Shown here: in pieces, positions 53,426 to 63,900 of the stretch | Layout of the letters: each line of letters opens with the position of its first letter | Position numbering within the stretch: the stretch's first letter is position 1 | Assembly: GCA_023436885.1 (NCBI GenBank) | Contig: JAEZHI010000041.1 | Coordinates: 132,887 to 196,886, forward strand | From: Pseudomonadota bacterium | GTDB taxonomy: Bacteria; Pseudomonadota; Alphaproteobacteria; Rhizobiales; Pleomorphomonadaceae | Direction: 5' to 3' | Length of the DNA stretch: 64,000 bases | Position numbers and translations under genes: made by a program | Notes under the pieces: model-generated | Told to the model about the DNA's origin: nothing | What the model saw: only the letters and a program-made list of their open reading frames with translations | Database searches by the model: none

Positions 53426-54565
53426 TTAGCCCCCGGAATCGCGCGTCTCGCTGTTGGCCAGGACGCGCGAGCCCTCCATGGTGATCGTGACGATCAGGCC
53501 GGTTTCCCGATAACTGAACTCTGAGCTGCCACCGAGGGACTGCGACATCCTGTTGACGAGGACGGTACCGAAGCCGGATCGAGTCGGCTCGACCACGATC
53601 GGGCCGTTTCGCTCCGTCCAGACGAGACGCAACACGGTTTCCGGGGCGGACGGCAGGACCTCCCATTCAATCGTCACCGTTCCAGCCTCGGACGACAGCG
53701 CGCCATACTTGACGGAGTTGGTGCCAAGCTCGTGGACCATCAGATTGAGTGGGATCAGGGCACTGGTCACCAGAGCATTGTCTCTGCCCCGGAGGGTCAG
53801 GCGCCCACCGTCGTCGGCGCCGAGCGATTGCAGCGTCGAGAGGATCACATCCCTGAGGCCAGGGTTCTGTCCATGGGCTGCGCCCCTCAGCAACGCCACC
53901 GATTGTCCCATGGCGTTGATCCGCTCGCGAAGCCGGCACGCCAGCTCTTCCGGTGTCTCGGCGTATTTCTGAGACAGCGCAATCAAGCCGTTGACCGTGG
54001 CGATCAGGTTTTTCAGCCGATGATCCACCTCGGCCGATACCACCTTTTGCACCGAGATCGACGTGTTAAGCGCCTGTTGGGTTCGTGCCAACGAACGGGC
54101 CGTCAATATGGCCAGCTGCAACAAGCCGAGATCGATGGCAATGACAACGACGTAGAACGCGAGAGCGGTGATGGCCGGAGGGTTCAGATCGAAGCCGCCG
54201 AACGGCGGCATGAACCAGTACCAAGCGGCAACTCCTGACAGAATGGCGCAAGTCAGCCCCGGAACCGGCCCCCAGATGAAACCGGTGATCACAACGGCAG
54301 GAAAGAAGGTCAGGTAAGGGATGCCGGGGGGAAGAAAGGGATCGAGCCCAAGGCGGGCCGCCGCTGCCAGCCCCGCCAGGACAACAGCCGCTAGATGCGC
54401 GACGATGGCGTCCCTGACCCGGCGCCCCTTTACCGGGCCTCGGAACGCCGGAAGTCTCAGCAGTAATTTCCGGATGAGCTGCGGGGTCTCGCTGCCATCG
54501 ACAGGGTCATAGGAAGAGTCCGGCAGATTTCGCTCGGCGAACTTTGGCTGATCAGCCTCCGACAT
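53426..54565 (-). CDS. HWE-type sensor histidine kinase with DUF4118 domain (paralogue B)
   Basis: About 379 residues from the ATG at 54565; a longer reading to 54667 adds a segment unlike the family. The DUF4118 membrane part has FLPPGIPYLTFFPAVVITGFIWG, as in the kinase at 49251-50426. The phosphoacceptor is SAEVDHRLKNLIATVNGLIALSQ near 182, followed by HELGTNSVKYGALS and LVWTERNGP. It is a clear paralogue of the other kinase, including the C-terminal SGFGTVLVNRMSQSLGG. It has no adjacent response regulator. Confidence 0.88.
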   Translation of the reverse strand: MSEADQPKFAERNLPDSSYDPVDGSETPQLIRKLLLRLPAFRGPVKGRRVRDAIVAHLAAVVLAGLAAAARLGLDPFLPPGIPYLTFFPAVVITGFIWGPVPGLTCAILSGVAAWYWFMPPFGGFDLNPPAITALAFYVVVIAIDLGLLQLAILTARSLARTQQALNTSISVQKVVSAEVDHRLKNLIATVNGLIALSQKYAETPEELACRLRERINAMGQSVALLRGAAHGQNPGLRDVILSTLQSLGADDGGRLTLRGRDNALVTSALIPLNLMVHELGTNSVKYGALSSEAGTVTIEWEVLPSAPETVLRLVWTERNGPIVVEPTRSGFGTVLVNRMSQSLGGSSEFSYRETGLIVTITMEGSRVLANSETRDSGG

Positions 54566-54779
54566 GACAGACCGTTCCTGACCGCGAATCCCCCATATAG
54601 AGCAGTAATCCACCGGGAATGGCAACACTGCGTGTCCACCAGAGTATTGACCGCCTTGGTTCGCCATCCGTTTCGTCGTTCGTCTCTCCCGCCCCAGGCC
54701 ATGACTTATACGCGAACTGCGGGCAGAAGAGGATCGGGAGACACTGTAGGGATCGCTGGCGTCAGCACCACCGGAGCGG

Positions 54780-56381
54780 TCACTTCCCCAAAGGCTGCAT
54801 CGACTCCTCCCAGACCGGAGGAGCAGAGAGGACGAGGTCTTTCAGGTTGGAGAACTTGGCGGCGCCGAGCACCTCGCTGTCGCCGTGGATCACCGCCTTC
54901 GAGAAGGCGACGATACGGTCCTGCAGGTGAGCGACGTTCTCCGGACCGGATGCGCCTTCGGCGTGCGGCCCGCGCACCACGGCGATCTCCTTCAGACCGG
55001 TGGCGCGATTGTAAACGTCGAGAGCGCCTTCGAGACCGCCGGCCATGTCCCAGAGGCCTCGCCCCAGGAACACCGCCGGCCACTTCGGGATGCTGCCGAG
55101 GATCTCACCCGAGGGAACATAGGGCACGTGATACTCTTGGCGCAGCGCCCCTTCGATCAGCACGCGCGGTGTGTAGCCCACCGAGTGGACAAACTCGGCA
55201 ACGGCGATACCGGCCTTGACGTTGTAGCCAAGCGGCGTACCACAGGTCTCATTGACCTCCTCGAAAGCCCTGTCGCAGACGAAGTTGAGATACATCGCCT
55301 GGCTGGTCACCATCGAACCTTGCGACGCGCCGCCGATCAGCAGCGGAACCTCCTTGGCCTTCTGCCCGGCCAGCAGCTTGCCCGCCGCGGCATTGCCGGT
55401 GAGCACTTTTTCGTCGGGTCCGGCGATGCGCAGGCCTTTGCCGGTCTCAAAAGCGTCGACCGCCCGGAATATGTCGCGCGCCTGCTCGACTGTATTGCTG
55501 GTGTCGAGACCGCCCGAGATGCCATGCGCCCTTTTATCCAGGGTCAGAACGTCAAACCCGGCCTCGTTCAGCTTGCGCAGGTATTCACGCCACTGCAGCA
55601 TCCCCCAGATCTCGGTGCTCTCGGGGTATTTAGCCGAGACATAGGCGCCCTTCTCCGCGTCATACGTCCATGGCCTCACGTCTTTCGAAGCGTGGATAGC
55701 CGTGGTCTCGATCGACCGCCCGCCAACCATGACCACCAGCGGACGAACGAGCTTGCCCTGACTGTCCTCGACGCCCTTGCCCTCGATGTACCAGCCTCGC
55801 AGCTTCCAGGTCTTGGACGGGGCAACGTTCAGCGCTTCATGCTCGTAGCGCTCCGAAGGTACCTCGACCTCCACCACCCAGGTGCGGCCATCCACATCGG
55901 CGATCTTTTCCGAATACGGCGCCTCGCCGAAGAACTTCGGGCGACGAATGTCGGCAAGGTTCACATCACCATCGGGATCGATCCTGCCCCAGGGGTTCAC
56001 CGTCCCCGTCGCCGCGAAGGGCTTGCGGATAAAGGTCTTCAGCCGTTCACGGACTGGATCGGCGCACTCGGGACCTTGCTTGACGCAGTCAGCCCAGGCC
56101 TGACGCACCTTGGCGTCGGTGAATTCGTCGACGTAGAAATCACCCCTATAGCCCACAGGCGCCAGCTTGGGCGTCGCCGTGAACGGCACGCAGTGCCGCC
56201 CGTCGGCATCCTCGGCATAATAGCCGGGCCAGCCCGTGGCGTTCTGGTCGTAATGAATATCGGCCGCGCATTCGGGCTTGGGAGATTTGAGGCTGACGGC
56301 TTCGTCGGCCAGCGCCGCGCCGGTCAGGGCAAGACATGCAAATCCGGCTCCGCTCATCAGGCGGACAGCAAATTTCATCAT
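54780..56381 (-). CDS. Secreted alpha/beta hydrolase family protein
   Basis: A 533-residue protein with a signal peptide (GAGFACLALTGAALA). The alpha/beta hydrolase part contains the nucleophile elbow GGASQGS near residue 355 and DKRAHGISGG earlier, a cap-like insertion, and a C-terminal PHAEGASGPENVAHLQ that may hold the catalytic histidine. The start MMKF follows GGAGGG. It ends a seven-gene sugar-uptake operon, 18 bases after the ATPase gene. It may cleave an ester- or acyl-decorated sugar in the periplasm before uptake (inference). Confidence 0.78.
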   Translation of the reverse strand: MMKFAVRLMSGAGFACLALTGAALADEAVSLKSPKPECAADIHYDQNATGWPGYYAEDADGRHCVPFTATPKLAPVGYRGDFYVDEFTDAKVRQAWADCVKQGPECADPVRERLKTFIRKPFAATGTVNPWGRIDPDGDVNLADIRRPKFFGEAPYSEKIADVDGRTWVVEVEVPSERYEHEALNVAPSKTWKLRGWYIEGKGVEDSQGKLVRPLVVMVGGRSIETTAIHASKDVRPWTYDAEKGAYVSAKYPESTEIWGMLQWREYLRKLNEAGFDVLTLDKRAHGISGGLDTSNTVEQARDIFRAVDAFETGKGLRIAGPDEKVLTGNAAAGKLLAGQKAKEVPLLIGGASQGSMVTSQAMYLNFVCDRAFEEVNETCGTPLGYNVKAGIAVAEFVHSVGYTPRVLIEGALRQEYHVPYVPSGEILGSIPKWPAVFLGRGLWDMAGGLEGALDVYNRATGLKEIAVVRGPHAEGASGPENVAHLQDRIVAFSKAVIHGDSEVLGAAKFSNLKDLVLSAPPVWEESMQPLGK

Positions 56382-56399
56382 GTTTCCCTCCCGTTTAAC

Positions 56400-57503
<1,104 letters not shown>

Positions 57504-57527
57504 TATCCTGTCTCCGCTTCTTGTTCT

Positions 57528-58244
57528 TCAGGCGTAGCTTTCGATCTCGCCGATCAGGGTGCGAAGCTCGGCGACGTAGCGCTCGATCTCCCCCTCCTCG
57601 ATCACCAGGTCGGTAAAGGCGATGCCGGCCCGGGCGCCGCCAACCGAGAAGGTGGCGGCGATGTTGTTGATCCGCCCCTCAGCGTCGCGCTGGCTGGCGT
57701 AGCCCTGCCGACGGATCGTCGAGAGCGTTTCGGCAAGCCCAGCTCTCTCCTCCGGCGACCAGCCGGCGACACATTGCTCGAGGTCGTCGCCGTCCATCTC
57801 GGCGAGCAGCGCCTTGCCGATCGACGATTGTGAGGCGTTGTAGAGGTGATAGCCGCCGAGACCCTCGGCCGGGTTCTGGCCGGCGAGCGCGTGGTACATG
57901 TAGACCACCGCGTCCTTCCAGAGGATGCCGATGGCCAGCGTCCGATCGTCGTAGGGATGGCGGATCGCCACGTGGGTGGCCGCCCGGAACAGCGCCGATG
58001 AGTGGAAGCTCTGCGCCGCCAGGACGTGCACCACCGGCCCAGGCCGGTATTTCTTCTGCTGGTTCTGCTCGGCCATGCCGATCGACTTCAACGTCCGAAG
58101 CAGCCGGTTGACCTTGATCATGTTGAGCCCGAGCCGTTCGGACAGTTCCTTGGTGCCGAGCGGCCGTTCGCTGGTCGTCAGCTCCTGGAAACAGCGGATG
58201 CCGTCGATCAGGCTCTGGTTCTGTTGGGATGTCGTGGCTTTCAA
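57528..58244 (-). CDS. IclR family regulator, TTG start
   Basis: A 238-residue protein. I place the start at a TTG at 58244, two bases after the permease stop and with GGTGAAG upstream; the long reading to 58358 would overlap the permease gene heavily. The winged HTH (FQELTTSERPLGTKELSERLGLNMIKVNRLLRTLK) precedes an IclR effector domain (LYNASQSSIGKALLAEMDGDD). Being inside the transporter operon, it likely regulates it in response to the imported sugar or a product. Confidence 0.88.
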   Translation of the reverse strand: MKATTSQQNQSLIDGIRCFQELTTSERPLGTKELSERLGLNMIKVNRLLRTLKSIGMAEQNQQKKYRPGPVVHVLAAQSFHSSALFRAATHVAIRHPYDDRTLAIGILWKDAVVYMYHALAGQNPAEGLGGYHLYNASQSSIGKALLAEMDGDDLEQCVAGWSPEERAGLAETLSTIRRQGYASQRDAEGRINNIAATFSVGGARAGIAFTDLVIEEGEIERYVAELRTLIGEIESYA

Positions 58245-58246
58245 GA

Positions 58247-59083
58247 TTACTTCACCGCCCCCGAGGTGACGCCGCCGATGAACTGTTTCTGCAGCACGGA
58301 GAAGATCAGGATTATCGGCGCCGCCACGAGAAAGGAAGCGGCCATCGCCCCACCCCAATCGGCGTTGTTTTCATTGATGTAGCGGAGCAGCAGGCCGGGG
58401 CCGACGGTGCGCTTGTCGTCGGAGGTGATCAGCGTCATCGAGTAGAGCAGATCGTTCCACGACCACATGAAGGCGTAGAGCGCCACGGTGATGAAGGCCG
58501 GCAGCGAGATCGGCATGACGATGCGCCGGAAGATCTTGAAATTGCTGGCGCCATCGACATGCGCCGCCTCGATCAGCTCGTTCGGCACCTGCTTGAAGTA
58601 GCTGTACATCATGTAGGTGCTGACCGGCAGCGCGAAGACGATATAGGAGATGGTCAGGCCGATGCGCGTGTCGAGCAGCCCCACCGATTGCAGCATCGGG
58701 TAGATGGAAATGAGCAGCACGCCGAACGGGAACATCTGCGCCGACAGGATCAACAGCATCAGCGGCTTCTTGGCCGGATAGTCGAACTTGGCGAAGCTGT
58801 AGCCGGCGAAGGCGGCGAGCACGGCGTTGAGCAGCGCCGACGCCGTCGAGGTGATCAGGCTGTTGCCGAGTTGCAGGAGCAGCGGCCCCTCGGTGAGCGC
58901 CGAGATGAAATGCCCTAGATAGGGCTGGTGGGGGATGAAGGTCGGGTCCATCCGGTAGAGCTCTTCATTGCCCTTGAAGGCGCTCGACAGGGCCCAGTAG
59001 ACGGGGAAGAACAGGAAGAAGGCGATCACCGCCAGGAGGCCGAAGAAGCCGAGCTTTTCCTTCCATGTGCGCAGTTCGAACAT
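58247..59083 (-). CDS. Sugar ABC transporter permease, MalG type
   Basis: A 278-residue permease with six spans. The EAA loop, EAAHVDGASNFKIFRRIVMPISLP, binds the ATPase. YMMYSYFKQVPNELI precedes it. It starts three bases after the MalF-type gene and ends two bases before the IclR start, so all are tightly coupled. Confidence 0.94.
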   Translation of the reverse strand: MFELRTWKEKLGFFGLLAVIAFFLFFPVYWALSSAFKGNEELYRMDPTFIPHQPYLGHFISALTEGPLLLQLGNSLITSTASALLNAVLAAFAGYSFAKFDYPAKKPLMLLILSAQMFPFGVLLISIYPMLQSVGLLDTRIGLTISYIVFALPVSTYMMYSYFKQVPNELIEAAHVDGASNFKIFRRIVMPISLPAFITVALYAFMWSWNDLLYSMTLITSDDKRTVGPGLLLRYINENNADWGGAMAASFLVAAPIILIFSVLQKQFIGGVTSGAVK

Positions 59084-59086
59084 GGC

Positions 59087-60007
59087 TCAGTCCTCCCGGA
59101 ACAGGCTGCGAAGATAGAAGATGACGATCGGCATCAACGTGAAAACCCAGAGCACGCCGATGGCCGAGGCCATGCCGAGGCTCCAGTTCTGGAACGCCTG
59201 CTTATAGACCTCGATCGACAGCACCGACGTCGCCCGCACCGGCCCGCCGCCCGTCAGTGCGAAGATGATGTCGAACTGCTGCAGGTTGCCGATCATGCCG
59301 AGCGCGCCGGTGACCAGGAACACCGGCTTCAAGTGCGGCAGGATCAGCCGCTTGACGATGCGGAGGTTGCCGGCCCCGTCGATGCGCGCCGCCTCGATCT
59401 GCTGGAAGTCCATGCCCTGCAAGCCGGCGAGGAAGAAGGACATGAACAGCGGGATGGAAATCCAGGTGCGCGTCAGGATGATGGCCACCATGGCGCCGAC
59501 GTCGTTGGAGAGGAACTGCACCGGGGAATCGATGGCGCCGACGTTCATCATCAACACGTTGACGATGCCGTAGCGGCCGTTGAGCATCCAGGCCCAGATG
59601 AAGGCGCTAACCGTGCTCGGCAGGATCCACGGCAACAGCGTCGCGGTGCGGAACACGCCGCGTCCCCGGAAATCCTGGTACATCAGGAGCGCCCAGGAAA
59701 GGCCGAGGAACATGGTGAGCAGCGTGGTGCCAGCCACGAAGATCGCCGTCGTCACCCAGGAGCCGAGCACGTAGGGGTCGGTCAGGATGGTCTTGAAATT
59801 GTCGAGGCCGATGAACACCGGCTCCGGGTCGTAGACGGTGTAGCTGTAGAAGGACATGGTCATGGCGTCGACGAACGGCCACGCCACCATGATCAGAAAC
59901 GCCGCCATCGCCGGCGCCAGGATGACGTAGGCGAACCGCCTGTCTCCGCGTTTCAGGTAGCCGGGCTTGCGGTGCGTCCGCCCCGGAAGTGGGGTCGCCG
60001 TATCCAT
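59087..60007 (-). CDS. Sugar ABC transporter permease, MalF type
   Basis: A 306-residue permease with six spans. The EAA loop is EAARIDGAGNLRIVKRLILPHLKP. The N-terminal segment RRFAYVILAPAMAAFLIMVAWPFVDAM is typical of MalF/UgpA-type subunits. The gene follows the binding-protein gene after a 156-base gap containing a stable hairpin (60107-60143). Confidence 0.94.
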   Translation of the reverse strand: MDTATPLPGRTHRKPGYLKRGDRRFAYVILAPAMAAFLIMVAWPFVDAMTMSFYSYTVYDPEPVFIGLDNFKTILTDPYVLGSWVTTAIFVAGTTLLTMFLGLSWALLMYQDFRGRGVFRTATLLPWILPSTVSAFIWAWMLNGRYGIVNVLMMNVGAIDSPVQFLSNDVGAMVAIILTRTWISIPLFMSFFLAGLQGMDFQQIEAARIDGAGNLRIVKRLILPHLKPVFLVTGALGMIGNLQQFDIIFALTGGGPVRATSVLSIEVYKQAFQNWSLGMASAIGVLWVFTLMPIVIFYLRSLFRED

Positions 60008-60106
60008 GTCAGTGCCTCTTGCGGGTCTCTTGCCGGCGAGCGCCGGGGCTCGCCATTCTCGATGACGTTCAGTGTGCCAGCGGCACGCGACATCGGCGAG
60101 AGGGGT

Positions 60107-60143
60107 GGTGAGCCCTTGAAGGGAGGGAATTCAAGGGCTCGCC
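60107..60143 (-). ncRNA. Stable hairpin after the binding-protein gene
   Basis: A 14-bp stem, arms 60107-60120 and 60130-60143 with a single G-U pair, and a nine-base loop of TTCCCTCCC on the RNA strand, lies 20 bases after the binding-protein stop. There is no T run. Hairpins here in other sugar importers act as RNA stability or partial terminator elements that raise binding-protein yield. This is a cis RNA element, not a separate gene. Confidence 0.65.
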
Positions 60144-60163
60144 GTGTCAGGCCTTACGGGCCT

Positions 60164-61426
60164 TCAGTGCATTAGCTTCTCAATTCGAGACTGCATGTCG
60201 GCCGCCGCCTGCTTGGCGTCCTTCTTGCCCAGCATAGCCGACTGCACTTCCTCGCTGACCACGCCGACGTAGCTGGCGCTGTCCTTCAGCGCCGCCAGCT
60301 CGTTGAGCTTGGGCATGCCGAGCGAGGCGTTCCAGTCGACGGTATACTTGTCGGAGGTGACGATCTGACTCGCCCGCGCCGACTTGGTGACCGGTATGGC
60401 GCCGAGCTTCTGGAAGTATTCGAGCTGGATGCCGTCGTTCATGGAAAGACCGGAGAGGAAGCGGGCCGACAGGCTTTCCGGGCTGAGCTTGCCGTCGACC
60501 TTGGCGGCGTCGGTGTTCAGCATGACCAGCAGATGGCCCCACTCCATGGAGTGCGACTGCATGCCATCCTTCTCCACCGGCGTCAGGATCGGGTGAATAG
60601 ACTGGACGAAGGCCTCGCCCTTGCCGCTGAAGTCCTCGGCAAAGCCCTTGGCCACCGGCGCGTCGAAATAGAAGGCGCTTTCGCCCTGGCCGAACATGCG
60701 GCGGGCGGCGCCGCGATCGACGTCCAGCGAGGCAAGGCCGCGATCAATGAGATCCTTCATGAAGGTCAGCGTCTTCACCGTCGCCTCGGAATTGACCACC
60801 GGCTTGTCGTTCTCATCGAAGATGCTGCCGCCGTAGGCCCAGAGCCAGAGCTGGAAGTCGCTGGAGATCAGGTCGTCGCCCTTGGTCATCATGGCGTAAG
60901 GCGTGCTCTGGGGCGCTGCCGCCTTGACCTTCTCGAGGTCGGCAACGAAATCGGCGATGGTCTTCGGCGCGTCGGTGACGCCAGCCTTGCCCAGCACCTC
61001 GGTGTTGGAGATCAGGCTGATCGAGCCGACATTCCACGGCAGGCCGACCTGCCGGCCCTTGACCTGGCCGGTGACCAGCACCTCCGGCGGGAAGGTCTTC
61101 TCCAGGAAGTCCTTGCCGTAGACGTCGTTGAAGTCGACGACGTTGGGCATCTGGGCGAAGGTCGGCAGCCAGCGCTCCTGGGCCTGGAACACGTCGAGCG
61201 GTTGCTTGGTGCGAAGGCGCAGAAACACGCTCTTCTGCATGTCGCCCCAGGAGCTCGACAGCACGTCGGCGGGCACGCCGGTGTCACCGATCAGCTTCTG
61301 CATGACCGGCGCATTGCTCGGCTCGGCGGTGATCCAGTTGAGGAAGGTCACCTTGTCGGCGGCGAGCGCCGAGGTGGCGCAGCTGGCGAGGGCAAGGGCG
61401 GCAATGCCGGTCTTGATCAGGTTCAT
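60164..61426 (-). CDS. Sugar ABC transporter substrate-binding protein
   Basis: A 420-residue family 1 binding protein with a signal peptide (LIKTGIAALALASCATSALA). KVTFLNWITAEPSNAPVMQKL opens the mature part, and LPWNVGSISLISNTEVLGKAG is the usual middle block. The signal has SCATSALAAD rather than a lipobox, so it is likely soluble. It follows the FAD oxidoreductase gene by 26 bases. The sugar is not determinable. Confidence 0.93.
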   Translation of the reverse strand: MNLIKTGIAALALASCATSALAADKVTFLNWITAEPSNAPVMQKLIGDTGVPADVLSSSWGDMQKSVFLRLRTKQPLDVFQAQERWLPTFAQMPNVVDFNDVYGKDFLEKTFPPEVLVTGQVKGRQVGLPWNVGSISLISNTEVLGKAGVTDAPKTIADFVADLEKVKAAAPQSTPYAMMTKGDDLISSDFQLWLWAYGGSIFDENDKPVVNSEATVKTLTFMKDLIDRGLASLDVDRGAARRMFGQGESAFYFDAPVAKGFAEDFSGKGEAFVQSIHPILTPVEKDGMQSHSMEWGHLLVMLNTDAAKVDGKLSPESLSARFLSGLSMNDGIQLEYFQKLGAIPVTKSARASQIVTSDKYTVDWNASLGMPKLNELAALKDSASYVGVVSEEVQSAMLGKKDAKQAAADMQSRIEKLMH

Positions 61427-61452
61427 TTGGGCTTCTCCTCCGCTTCAGTTTT

Positions 61453-63717
61453 TTACTCAATACGAATGCCGAGCAAGGACACGGCGTGGCCCTGCGCGTT
61501 GGCGAGCCTGAGGGTCAGGCTGGAAATCTCCTCCTCGGGGAGATCGACGATGATGACGGGACTGCGATTGTCGGTGACGGTGGCGATGAACTTGCCATCG
61601 GCGAACACCTCGAGATCATGGACGAGCAGCGGCATCACCCGGTCGTGGTGGCGGTACTGCACGCTCTCCAGGGGATGGTCGTAGTCGCAGTCGAGATAGA
61701 GATGGAGCCGCGTCGCGGTGATCGGCTTGCCAAAGGCAAGGTCGACGGTGGGTGCAGGATCGGCGCGATCGGCCACCCAGGCGTTCGGCCCGGCGATCGG
61801 CCGGAGCGGGCCGCCGACAAGGGTGTCCGCCGAGAACACGTGCACCGGCGCCTCGGCTGTGAAAGCGATGTTGCAGCCTTCCGGACGCCGCTCGGGCACC
61901 CAGAAATCGAAGGAATGAACGCCAAGGCCGTCGGGCGCTTCCTGCCGCGCCGTGGTCGACACCTTGTCGAGCCCGCCCTTCTTGACGGCCAGGAGGCCGG
62001 TGACCTGCTCGCCGGACAGCCCGACCTCGACGACCGGATTTTCCGTGAAGCAGACGAAGAGATACTGCTCGCGATCGAGCCTGGGCAAAGGCACGGCGAT
62101 CGTCTGCTCACCGGCCTCCAGCGGCAGATCGATCGTCGTGAGCCGCACCTCCGGGGTGTGGTTCTCTGGCTTTTCCGAGATGCGGAGTTCGACGGTGAGC
62201 GTCGTTGCGACCTCCGCCTTCACCGGCACATGGATGGTATTGTCGACATCCGTCCGGCCCGGCAGCAGTTGCGCATAGCTGACGGTCAGCCGCTTCCAGC
62301 CGCGATCGTGACGCAGATCCGAAAGCGCCAGCGTGCTCGACACCGTGATCTTGGCCTCACGCGCCAGATTGCCGTCGCTGAGCGCATCGTAATGCGGCAC
62401 GAAATGGCCGGCAGTGGACAGCGTCTTCTTCAGCTCGGCCATCAACTGCGGCTTGGTGATATCGCGCGGCCGGCAGCGGTTGTTCACGCAGAGCGCGGCA
62501 GCGGTGCCGATCGCCTGCCCCACTGTCGAGGAGGTCGCCATCACCCGCGTCGAGCCGAAGGCGACATGCGAGGCCGACAGCAGCCGGCCGTTGGTGAAGA
62601 GGTTGTCGATGTTGCGGCTGTACATCGAGCGAAAGGGAATGCCGTAGACGCCCTTGGCGTGATACTGGTTGCAGCCTTCCTCGTCGCCATAGACGCCGTC
62701 GGCCGGATGCAGGTCGATCGACCAGCCGCCGTGGCAGACGTCGTCGTCATGCTCGATCTGCTCGATGATGTCCTTCTGGCGCAGGATGTAGTCGCCCTCG
62801 GCGCGGCGGCTTTCCCGCTTGCCGGGGATGGTGCCGACCCATTCGAGCGCCAGATTGGACGCCTCGGGAAACTGCCCGGAATTCTTGATGTAGTTCCAGA
62901 CGCCGTAGACGATCTTCTGCAGCTCGCCCTTGATCTCCTCGGACTGGTGGATGGTGTCGAGCCGGCCGCCCCACTCGATCCACCAGAGGGAACAGCCCTG
63001 CTCGGTGGTCTTGAAGCGGCGATAGCGCGGGATCAGCGCCGGCACGTCCTTCAGCGCGAAGTCTGGCGCCACATAGTCGACGGGGTGGCCGACATCCTTG
63101 GTGTAGAAATACATCGAGTGGCCGAGCAACTCGCCGTAATTGTTGCCCGGCGCCATCGGTTCGTCGAACTCTTCGGCCTTCTCGGCGCCCATGCGATAGG
63201 CGGCGCCGGACATGTGCACCAGGATGCCGTCGCCCGAGGAATCGGCGAAATAGTCGCCGGTGAGGCGATACATGGTGCTGTTCTGCGAGTTGAAGGCGTG
63301 GATCTCGCGCACCCGGTTGGCTTCGGTCACCGCATGGAACACCTGCGTGTTGACCAGCACCGTGAGGTTCTTCTCCCGCCCCACCCAGTCCTGCACCAGG
63401 CTGTCGAACACCACCGGGTTGCCGCCCGGATTTCGGAACTGGTTCTCCAGAAGCAGCTCGTTGATGATGCCGCCCTCGCGGGCCCAGCGGTTGTTGTTGC
63501 CGCCATGCGAGGTGGCGCCGAGGATCCACAGCCGCACCTCGCTCGATGCGTTGCCGCCCAGCACCGGCCGGTCCTGCACCAACGCCACCTTGAGCCCAGC
63601 CCGCGCCGCCGCGATCGCCGCGCAGGTACCGGACAGCCCGCCGCCCACCACGACGAAATCAGCCGCCACATGCACCGTCTTCAATTCGCGTGGCGCGCTG
63701 GCCTCGGCAACGATCAT
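61453..63717 (-). CDS. FAD-dependent oxidoreductase, PF12831 type
   Basis: A 754-residue protein starting at 63717 after GGAGGGGATC; an ATG at 63735 would extend it by six residues. The FAD site is VVVGGGLSGTCAAIAAARAG near residue 24. LGGNASSEVRLWILGATSHGG is typical of the PF12831 family, and FADSSGDGILVHMSGAAYR near 160 is a second conserved block. The last 300 residues are beta-rich and may hold carbohydrate-binding (discoidin-like) modules. No signal peptide is seen. It heads the sugar operon, so oxidation of an imported sugar or glycoside is inferred. Confidence 0.87.
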   Translation of the reverse strand: MIVAEASAPRELKTVHVAADFVVVGGGLSGTCAAIAAARAGLKVALVQDRPVLGGNASSEVRLWILGATSHGGNNNRWAREGGIINELLLENQFRNPGGNPVVFDSLVQDWVGREKNLTVLVNTQVFHAVTEANRVREIHAFNSQNSTMYRLTGDYFADSSGDGILVHMSGAAYRMGAEKAEEFDEPMAPGNNYGELLGHSMYFYTKDVGHPVDYVAPDFALKDVPALIPRYRRFKTTEQGCSLWWIEWGGRLDTIHQSEEIKGELQKIVYGVWNYIKNSGQFPEASNLALEWVGTIPGKRESRRAEGDYILRQKDIIEQIEHDDDVCHGGWSIDLHPADGVYGDEEGCNQYHAKGVYGIPFRSMYSRNIDNLFTNGRLLSASHVAFGSTRVMATSSTVGQAIGTAAALCVNNRCRPRDITKPQLMAELKKTLSTAGHFVPHYDALSDGNLAREAKITVSSTLALSDLRHDRGWKRLTVSYAQLLPGRTDVDNTIHVPVKAEVATTLTVELRISEKPENHTPEVRLTTIDLPLEAGEQTIAVPLPRLDREQYLFVCFTENPVVEVGLSGEQVTGLLAVKKGGLDKVSTTARQEAPDGLGVHSFDFWVPERRPEGCNIAFTAEAPVHVFSADTLVGGPLRPIAGPNAWVADRADPAPTVDLAFGKPITATRLHLYLDCDYDHPLESVQYRHHDRVMPLLVHDLEVFADGKFIATVTDNRSPVIIVDLPEEEISSLTLRLANAQGHAVSLLGIRIE

Positions 63718-63723
63718 GATCCC

Positions 63724-63765
63724 CTCCGATTTCAATAATAGAAATATCTATAATAGAAATCGGAG
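63724..63765 (-). promoter_or_regulatory. Inverted repeat covering the ribosome binding site of the FAD oxidoreductase gene
   Basis: Perfect ten-base arms CTCCGATTTC (63724-63733) and GAAATCGGAG (63756-63765) flank a 22-base AT-rich spacer with a direct repeat TAATAGAAAT at 63736-63745 and 63751-63760. On the RNA the 3' arm contains the GGAG of the ribosome binding site. It could be an operator (for example for IclR) or a hairpin hiding the ribosome binding site; the sequence alone cannot decide. Confidence 0.6.
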
Positions 63766-63900
63766 TGTCAATGCGGAATATGCCCGGTGCGCCCAAAGGG
63801 GGGCGCGGGAGGTGAAGCCATTTCGTGGGGAGCGGCACGCCGCATTCGTGAGGCAGGGCAGCCAGAGCACGATACCAGCCCCTCGCCCCTTTCTGCCTGA

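Noticed and set aside
61486..63738. 750-residue open frame on the + strand
   Set aside because: It is antisense to the FAD oxidoreductase gene, which has a clear FAD-binding motif and ribosome binding site.
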